The position numbers and the translations under genes were made by a program. DNA of 5,643 bases from NCBI GenBank assembly GCA_013002105.1, contig JABDKS010000220.1:1-5643 (forward strand), in the 5' to 3' direction. Of the stretch, positions 1 to 3,790 are shown piece after piece. A model generated the notes under the pieces. It searched no databases, was not told the DNA's origin, and saw only the letters and a program-made list of their open reading frames with translations. How positions within the stretch are numbered: the first letter of the stretch is position 1; every line of letters starts with the position of its first letter. This DNA comes from Pirellulaceae bacterium. Its GTDB lineage: Bacteria > Planctomycetota > Planctomycetia > Pirellulales > Pirellulaceae.

Positions 1-447
1 GATGAAAATCAGACCGACCGTGATCGATCCCGTTGGACCGCTCTGAGCCGCCGCATTGGAACGCCGCGTTTGTCGACCGGGCGATAATACCGGAGCGACG
101 GTGCCCAAGTCCGACTCGGTCAACTCGTCAAACAATCCCGCGTCCAAGCCGCCACCGGCTGCCGGTGTGGCGGGGCGTTGTGCCGTCCCGGCTGGTTTCT
201 GCCCAGCCGGTTTCTGGGCGGCTGGTTTCTGCGCGGCTGGTTTCGGCCCAGCTGTTTTCGGCGCGGCCGGTCTTTGCGCAGCAGGTTTTGCCGCGGGCTT
301 TTGCCCGGCCGGTGGTTTGGTGGCAGTCGCTTTGGCCCCGCCGCCTGGTGCACGAAGCTGCGTCCCGCACGGACATTTGACAATCTTGCCCGCCGCGGTT
401 TCGGGAATATTCAGCAGTTTCCCGCACTTGGGACATTTAATTTGCAT
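1..447 (-). CDS. N-terminal zinc-ribbon protein with Ala/Pro/Lys/Gln-rich repeat linker (partial, 3' end outside window)
   Basis: The frame is open from an ATG at 445-447 to the left edge (149 codons), so the C-terminus is missing. Residues 1-32 form a compact zinc ribbon: CPKCG at 5-9 and CPCG at 25-28, giving a CxxC-x16-CxC pattern with the LLNIPETAAGK loop between. Short ribbons of this kind are common at the N-terminus of planctomycete proteins of unknown role. Residues 46-89 are a degenerate pentapeptide repeat (PAGQK, PAAQK, PAAPK variants) that should form a flexible, basic linker. An acidic stretch, GLFDELTESDLG (104-115), follows. The last visible residues, SITVGLIFI, may begin a membrane segment, which cannot be confirmed here. 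No clear Shine-Dalgarno precedes the ATG; it was chosen because the ribbon starts immediately after it. Function unknown; the zinc site is inferred from the cysteines. I am fairly sure the gene is real because the complementary frames give only low-complexity protein. Confidence 0.8.
   Translation of the reverse strand, partial: MQIKCPKCGKLLNIPETAAGKIVKCPCGTQLRAPGGGAKATATKPPAGQKPAAKPAAQRPAAPKTAGPKPAAQKPAAQKPAGQKPAGTAQRPATPAAGGGLDAGLFDELTESDLGTVAPVLSPGRQTRRSNAAAQSGPTGSITVGLIFI
187..312 (-). repeat. Period-15 coding repeat (pentapeptide units) in the zinc-ribbon gene
   Basis: On the plus strand the core GGTTTCTG and its variants recur at 194, 209, 224, 239, 254, 269 and 284, exactly 15 bases apart. 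One 12-base step follows, to 296. In the coding direction each unit encodes about five residues of the type P-A-[AG]-[QP]-[KR]. The 12-base step corresponds to the one four-residue unit, PAAK. The in-frame spacing and synonymous differences between units suggest expansion by duplication followed by divergence. Confidence 0.8.
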
Positions 448-808
448 AGTCGTCAACGTATACGTCGGTGGGGCGATCGGCCGGTGGGCCTATCCTAGTA
501 GATCCGACGGACAACGCCACCGCCGTCCATCCACCACAGAAGTACATCGATCGGATCAATTCAGCCATCAGAGGAATACATCCGTCGAACCAGCGCATTG
601 GCGAAGCACCGGGGGTCCGACGTAGCACGGTAGCCGCGATCGATGCTCGATTGCCCAGCCATGCTAATCAGCAACAATGATCTAATCTGCTCCAGCAATC
701 ACTCGCCCCAACGAACAAAATTCCCACGGTGAGTGTGACCCGAGTGTGCGTCCGGCTGGGAAGCCATCCCCGCGTCACGCCTTTGAATACGGTAGTGTCC
801 AAGGCACT
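448..808. other. Intergenic stretch without a convincing gene
   Basis: This 361-bp gap separates the stop of the VOC gene from the start of the zinc-ribbon gene. I see no tRNA, convincing terminator or recognisable protein. It holds a palindrome, ACGTATACGT, at 456-465, nine bases upstream of the zinc-ribbon ATG, and a direct repeat, GAGTGTG, at 731-737 and 742-748. A minus-strand open frame of 63 codons (GTG at 628 to TAA at 437) overlaps the zinc-ribbon start by 11 bases. It has no recognised homology or ribosome-binding site and is not called as a gene. The promoter of the zinc-ribbon gene probably lies here, but no clear -35/-10 pair was found. Confidence 0.55.
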
Positions 809-1201
809 TCATTCGGGGTCGATCGGTTCGTAGAAGTAGTAGCAAAGTCCATCGGGCGCGACAACGAAAAACACTTGGTGTTTTTGTCCATCGCGATCAT
901 CGATCCGCCAATTCGATATAGTGACACCTCTGGATTCGAGGTCGTCTTTGACGTCTCCGATATTCGTCACACGGATGGCAGCGCCCGCTTGAGACGCGTC
1001 GCCACCATTGATCGCAAAGCCGATACGCGTACCGTCGCGTTCCAGTATCACCGACGGTGCCGGCGCGTCGCAACGCTGCACCTCCGTCATGCCGAAATGC
1101 TCGCAGTACCATTGCGCTGTTTGATCCAAATCGGTAACCGGCAACGCCAGAATGTCGTCCTGGTAAGGCGACGCTGATAGAAATGCCATTTCGCTTGCCA
1201 T
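809..1201 (-). CDS. VOC (glyoxalase/bleomycin-resistance fold) family protein
   Basis: This 130-residue protein has the length and pattern of one VOC domain made of two beta-alpha-beta-beta-beta modules. Module one opens with ILALPVTDLDQTAQWYCEHFGM (17-38); DL followed by a helix ending YxxxFGM is typical. Module two runs from AAIRVTNIGDVKDDLESRGV (74-93) to the closing strand APDGLCYYFYEP (115-126). Family members include lyases, dioxygenases and ligand-binding resistance proteins. Here the usual first-strand His/Gln ligand position is occupied by aliphatic residues. The Glu normally found after the DG turn is Tyr (YYF). A canonical metal site is therefore doubtful, and ligand binding is as likely as catalysis. 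No signal peptide, so cytoplasmic. ATG at 1199-1201 was chosen; alternatives are TTG at 1237 (142 residues) and ATG at 1189 (126 residues). None has a strong Shine-Dalgarno. It lies 84 bp downstream of the DUF6985-like gene on the same strand. Substrate unknown. Confidence 0.85.
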   Translation of the reverse strand: MASEMAFLSASPYQDDILALPVTDLDQTAQWYCEHFGMTEVQRCDAPAPSVILERDGTRIGFAINGGDASQAGAAIRVTNIGDVKDDLESRGVTISNWRIDDRDGQKHQVFFVVAPDGLCYYFYEPIDPE

Positions 1202-1240
1202 CTGTTTTTGTTGTCCAATGAGCGTGTGTGTGCGCAAAGC

Positions 1241-1255
1241 AAGACAAAATGTCTT
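1241..1255. repeat. Short inverted repeat upstream of the VOC gene
   Basis: AAGACA (1241-1246) and TGTCTT (1250-1255) are perfect reverse complements around an AAA centre. Read on the minus strand the stem is followed by GCTTTG rather than a continuous T-run, so it is a poor intrinsic terminator. It could be an operator or chance. It lies about 40 bp upstream of the VOC start. Confidence 0.3.
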
Positions 1256-1285
1256 TGTTGTGCCGGTGAATTCAGTCGACCGGAT

Positions 1286-1981
1286 TTAAATGAGCGATCG
1301 ATCGCCGTCGTCCAGGTCGTAACCTTGTACCGCGTGGATCGCCTGAATCAGGTCGGACCCGACACATGTGTATTCGGACATGCCACCGGCGATCAGAACA
1401 TCCTGTTTATGCATCAAAATGCTGGCGCCGTGATCGCGATCCCAGCCGCTCTGGAATTCGAACGAGCTAAAACCACATTCGTCCAGTCCGGTGTCCAACA
1501 GGCCAATGCCAACCAATTTGTACAAGTGTTCAATCGCGGACACATCGTCCCAGTCAATCTTGTCTTGAATTTGCTTCCAATACGCCGGCGCTTTATCAAC
1601 GTACGACATGTCCTCCTCTAAGAATTGCTTTTTGGCTTTCAGGTGCTGCGCCAATAATTTTTGTCGCAAACTTGTTTCGACCGCTTCCGCGTTGGCGATG
1701 ATGAAATCCCAGGCGAGCTCGTGTGCTTTGCCAAACCCATTGCCGTCGGCAGAATAAATCGCGACTTCGACAGTATTACCGACCTTTCGCGCGCTGGGAC
1801 AACTTGGGTCACAGGACGCCTTGTGCCTGACTCCCATCTTCATTTTTGGATATTCCGGGTACGGTGGCGCGAATTCTACCACTGCATTGCTGAGTATTGG
1901 CTTTTCTGTCTGCCAGATACGACGAATCGACGCCATGTCAGGATCGGGATCTGGTTCAAATCGATTCAGAAATTCAGACAT
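1286..1981 (-). CDS. Hypothetical protein, resembles DUF6985
   Basis: A 231-residue soluble protein with no signal peptide or membrane segment. The N-terminal 25 residues are acidic and Pro-rich (DPDPD at 11-15). A C-x3-C pair sits at C57/C61 within ASCDPSCPSARK. A helix-rich middle (86-125) contains ELAWDFIIANAEAVETSLRQ. The C-terminal part holds SGWDRDHGASILMHKQDV (178-195). A helix of the type 'residue count, N-x-EA, LLxxLL' followed by a W-D-x-D/E-H-G strand is what I recall for the DUF6985 family, which has no known function; the match is from memory and moderate. The ATG at 1979-1981 is preceded by a good Shine-Dalgarno, GAAGGA, at six-base spacing, the best in the window. It lies 103 bp downstream of the sulfatase and 84 bp upstream of the VOC gene, so a shared transcript is possible. 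I cannot assign a role. Confidence 0.8.
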   Translation of the reverse strand: MSEFLNRFEPDPDPDMASIRRIWQTEKPILSNAVVEFAPPYPEYPKMKMGVRHKASCDPSCPSARKVGNTVEVAIYSADGNGFGKAHELAWDFIIANAEAVETSLRQKLLAQHLKAKKQFLEEDMSYVDKAPAYWKQIQDKIDWDDVSAIEHLYKLVGIGLLDTGLDECGFSSFEFQSGWDRDHGASILMHKQDVLIAGGMSEYTCVGSDLIQAIHAVQGYDLDDGDRSLI

Positions 1982-1987
1982 TGCTTA

Positions 1988-1993
1988 TCCTTC
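1988..1993 (-). promoter_or_regulatory. Shine-Dalgarno site of the DUF6985-like gene
   Basis: The minus strand reads GAAGGA-TAAGCA-ATG, a strong Shine-Dalgarno with six-base spacing. It supports the start at 1981 over the later in-frame ATG at residue 16. The other starts in the window lack such a site. Confidence 0.65.
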
Positions 1994-2021
1994 GCGGGGA
2001 ACCGTTTATCGCTGGTCCGTG

Positions 2022-2041
2022 GTCGCTGCGCAAACAACGAC
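2022..2041 (-). other. Possible RNA hairpin between the sulfatase and DUF6985-like genes
   Basis: On the minus strand GTCGTTG and CAGCGAC can form a seven-pair stem (one G-T wobble) around a six-base loop, TTTGCG. It starts 44 bases after the sulfatase stop. No T-run follows, so it is not a standard intrinsic terminator. It could be a processing or 3'-end-stabilising hairpin, or chance. Confidence 0.25.
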
Positions 2042-2084
2042 GATGGGGCGACGCTTCCAGATTGGTTTCGGGGGTACAGAACAA

Positions 2085-3614
2085 CTATTGCAGTTCGCTC
2101 AGGTTACGTTTTGCTTTGAGTGTGCGGTCCAGTCCCTTCGCACTGGTCTTCCATGTCGGATCCGACTTCGGTATCTCGCGAGCGTATTTTTTCGGCAGAA
2201 ACTTTGACATCTGTACCATGGCTTCCTTTTGCTCTGCCGTTGGACTGTTGGCCAGGTTGTTCCACTCCAGTTTGTCGATGTCTGCGTCATAAAGTTCGCG
2301 CGTTCCATCAACGTGTAGAATGTAGTGCCAGCGTTCTGAGTGAACCGCCGCACTCGCCCAGCGAACAATCGTCACGGTTGCTTGAGCCCACTCGCGCGTT
2401 GGATCTTCCAGGAGCGGCAGCAAGCTCGTGCCGTCAATTTCCGGTTTTGCGGGCAATCCGCAGTACTCGATCAATGTGGGGTACAGATCGATCAAATTGA
2501 CTGGCCGCGGGCAGTCTTGCCGCTGATTCATGTTCGGCGTTCGGATGACCAGCGGTAACCTTGTCGACTCGAACCACCCGGTCGCCTTGCGATAGCGAAG
2601 CTTTTCTCCCAAGTGCCAGCCATGATCGCCCCACAAGACGACGATTGTATTGTCGGCGTATGGACTGCTTTCCAGGGCATCCAGTACTTCACCGACGCAC
2701 GCATCGGCAAAACTGACACACGCCAAATAGGCCTGCGTTGCTTCATCAAACAGGTCGTTCTCTTGAACCCACGAAAAATCAGTGGTCTGTGCAAATTTTA
2801 ATTGCCCATCCGGCTTGAGAATGTCATCCAAATCGTCCTCCAGAATCGGATTCGATTTCAAGTCGGACAACGGGTACATGTCAAAGAACTCTTGTGGCGC
2901 AAAAAACGGTAGATGCGGTTTCGAGAACCCGACAGCCATGAAAAATGGCCGGTCGTGTTCCATCGCCAGTTCCTTAGCAGCCCATTTCGCGGTTTGAAAA
3001 TCGCCGGTGTCTTCGATGCCACCGATCGTTGGCCCCCAGGCAAACTCACTGCCCGAACGCTTCGTCATATTCGTTGGTGGACCGGGTTGGCCGTTGATCA
3101 TATTCTTACTACGCGATGTCACTTTGGCTGGATCAACCTTTGCACTTCCCCGTCCTTGTTCCCATCGCTCAAATGCCCACTGACCGCGATCGAGCCCATT
3201 CTCTGTGGCATGCGCGTGAAAAATTTTCCCTCGCGAAATTGTCAGATAGCCGTGTTTGGCAAAATACTCTGGCAACGTGGCGTGCGCCTGCACGAGCGAA
3301 GAACGGAGCATGTTTTGCGAGTTCGTGTAGACACCACTTCGATGGGGCATGAACCCGCTTAGCAAAGCGGATCGGCTGGGGCCGCAAACTGGTCCCGGAC
3401 AATGAGCGTTCTGAAAGACAACCGCGCCACGCGACGCGAGACGATCGATATTGGGTGTTCTTGCCTGTGGATGCCCCCCGAACAAACTGACCCAATCATT
3501 CAGATCGTCCACCGAAATGAACAGGACGTTGGGCCGTTGGTCGGCCGACGACGAATCGCATAACGCGACGGATACAGCCAGGATGGCAAACGAGAGCCAA
3601 AAGCGTCGCAACAT
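2085..3614 (-). CDS. Secreted type I sulfatase, iduronate-2-sulfatase-like
   Basis: A 509-residue sulfatase (alkaline phosphatase superfamily, PF00884) predicted to hydrolyse sulfate esters on a glycan outside the cytoplasm. Residues 1-24 are a Sec signal peptide: LRR, a hydrophobic core, then SSSA before D25. The active site appears complete: metal ligands D36-D37 (FISVDDLNDW), the formylglycine cysteine C77 in CGPSR with R81, K130 and H133 (RGKIFH), H234 (SKPHLPF), D330-H331 (WGDHGWHLGEK) and K343. This set matches human iduronate-2-sulfatase in order and context, as do 'DLNDW' and 'SKPHLPF'. The cysteine must be oxidised by a maturation enzyme encoded elsewhere. The substrate is unknown; planctomycete relatives act on sulfated polysaccharides, and true iduronate specificity is not shown. 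The start was placed at ATG 3612-3614 because the signal peptide begins there. An upstream in-frame ATG at 3686 would add 24 polar residues before it. The gene is divergent from the DUF1592 cytochrome gene. Confidence 0.95.
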   Translation of the reverse strand: MLRRFWLSFAILAVSVALCDSSSADQRPNVLFISVDDLNDWVSLFGGHPQARTPNIDRLASRGAVVFQNAHCPGPVCGPSRSALLSGFMPHRSGVYTNSQNMLRSSLVQAHATLPEYFAKHGYLTISRGKIFHAHATENGLDRGQWAFERWEQGRGSAKVDPAKVTSRSKNMINGQPGPPTNMTKRSGSEFAWGPTIGGIEDTGDFQTAKWAAKELAMEHDRPFFMAVGFSKPHLPFFAPQEFFDMYPLSDLKSNPILEDDLDDILKPDGQLKFAQTTDFSWVQENDLFDEATQAYLACVSFADACVGEVLDALESSPYADNTIVVLWGDHGWHLGEKLRYRKATGWFESTRLPLVIRTPNMNQRQDCPRPVNLIDLYPTLIEYCGLPAKPEIDGTSLLPLLEDPTREWAQATVTIVRWASAAVHSERWHYILHVDGTRELYDADIDKLEWNNLANSPTAEQKEAMVQMSKFLPKKYAREIPKSDPTWKTSAKGLDRTLKAKRNLSELQ

Positions 3615-3769
3615 GGTGAATTTCCAACAGGGATCAAGCCTCGGCGGCCGATCCGCGCTCTGGTCGGCTCGCCACTGGGCAATCATAATGTGTTCTACCC
3701 ACCCACGCGAATTTTGACTCCCACCGTTTCGCGTTCCCCTGCGGTTGTCGATCCGCTGACTGCAATCCC
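3615..3769. promoter_or_regulatory. Divergent control region between the sulfatase and DUF1592 cytochrome genes
   Basis: This 155-bp stretch lies between the two divergent starts and must hold promoters for both, unless one is transcribed from further away. On the minus strand a good -10-like hexamer, TATGAT (plus-strand ATCATA, 3682-3687), sits about 68 bases before the sulfatase ATG. No matching TTGACA-type -35 lies 16-18 bases upstream, so an alternative sigma factor or activator is possible. On the plus strand TTGACT at 3714-3719 resembles a -35, but no good -10 follows. The -10-like site overlaps the upstream ATG at 3686, which further argues for the sulfatase start at 3614. Both promoter calls are weak. 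Confidence 0.4.
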
Positions 3770-3780
3770 ATGCAATCCCA
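3761..3780 (+). repeat. Perfect tandem 10-bp repeat before the DUF1592 cytochrome gene
   Basis: TGCAATCCCA occurs twice back to back at 3761-3770 and 3771-3780, and its first eight bases recur at 3880-3887. The junction creates an ATG at 3770-3772 that is in frame with the downstream coding sequence. The 10-bp period is close to one DNA turn, so a paired protein-binding site is conceivable, but simple duplication is the more economical reading. Confidence 0.75.
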
Positions 3781-3790
3781 CTCGCCTCTG

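Noticed and set aside
187..312. Possible CRISPR or non-coding tandem array
   Set aside because: The period is 15 bases with no spacers, and the units stay in frame within the zinc-ribbon gene.
56..625. Plus-strand open frame of 189 codons with a Gly/Phe/Ala repeat
   Set aside because: The repeat is the complement of the zinc-ribbon gene's linker; the minus-strand reading has a CxxC zinc ribbon at its start and is the better gene.
468..680. Plus-strand 70-codon open frame in the intergenic stretch
   Set aside because: No recognisable motif, no ribosome-binding site and an unstructured composition; not supported as a gene.
3615..3686. N-terminal extension of the sulfatase to the ATG at 3686
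   Set aside because: It would put 24 polar residues ahead of a clear signal peptide, and a -10-like hexamer overlaps that ATG.
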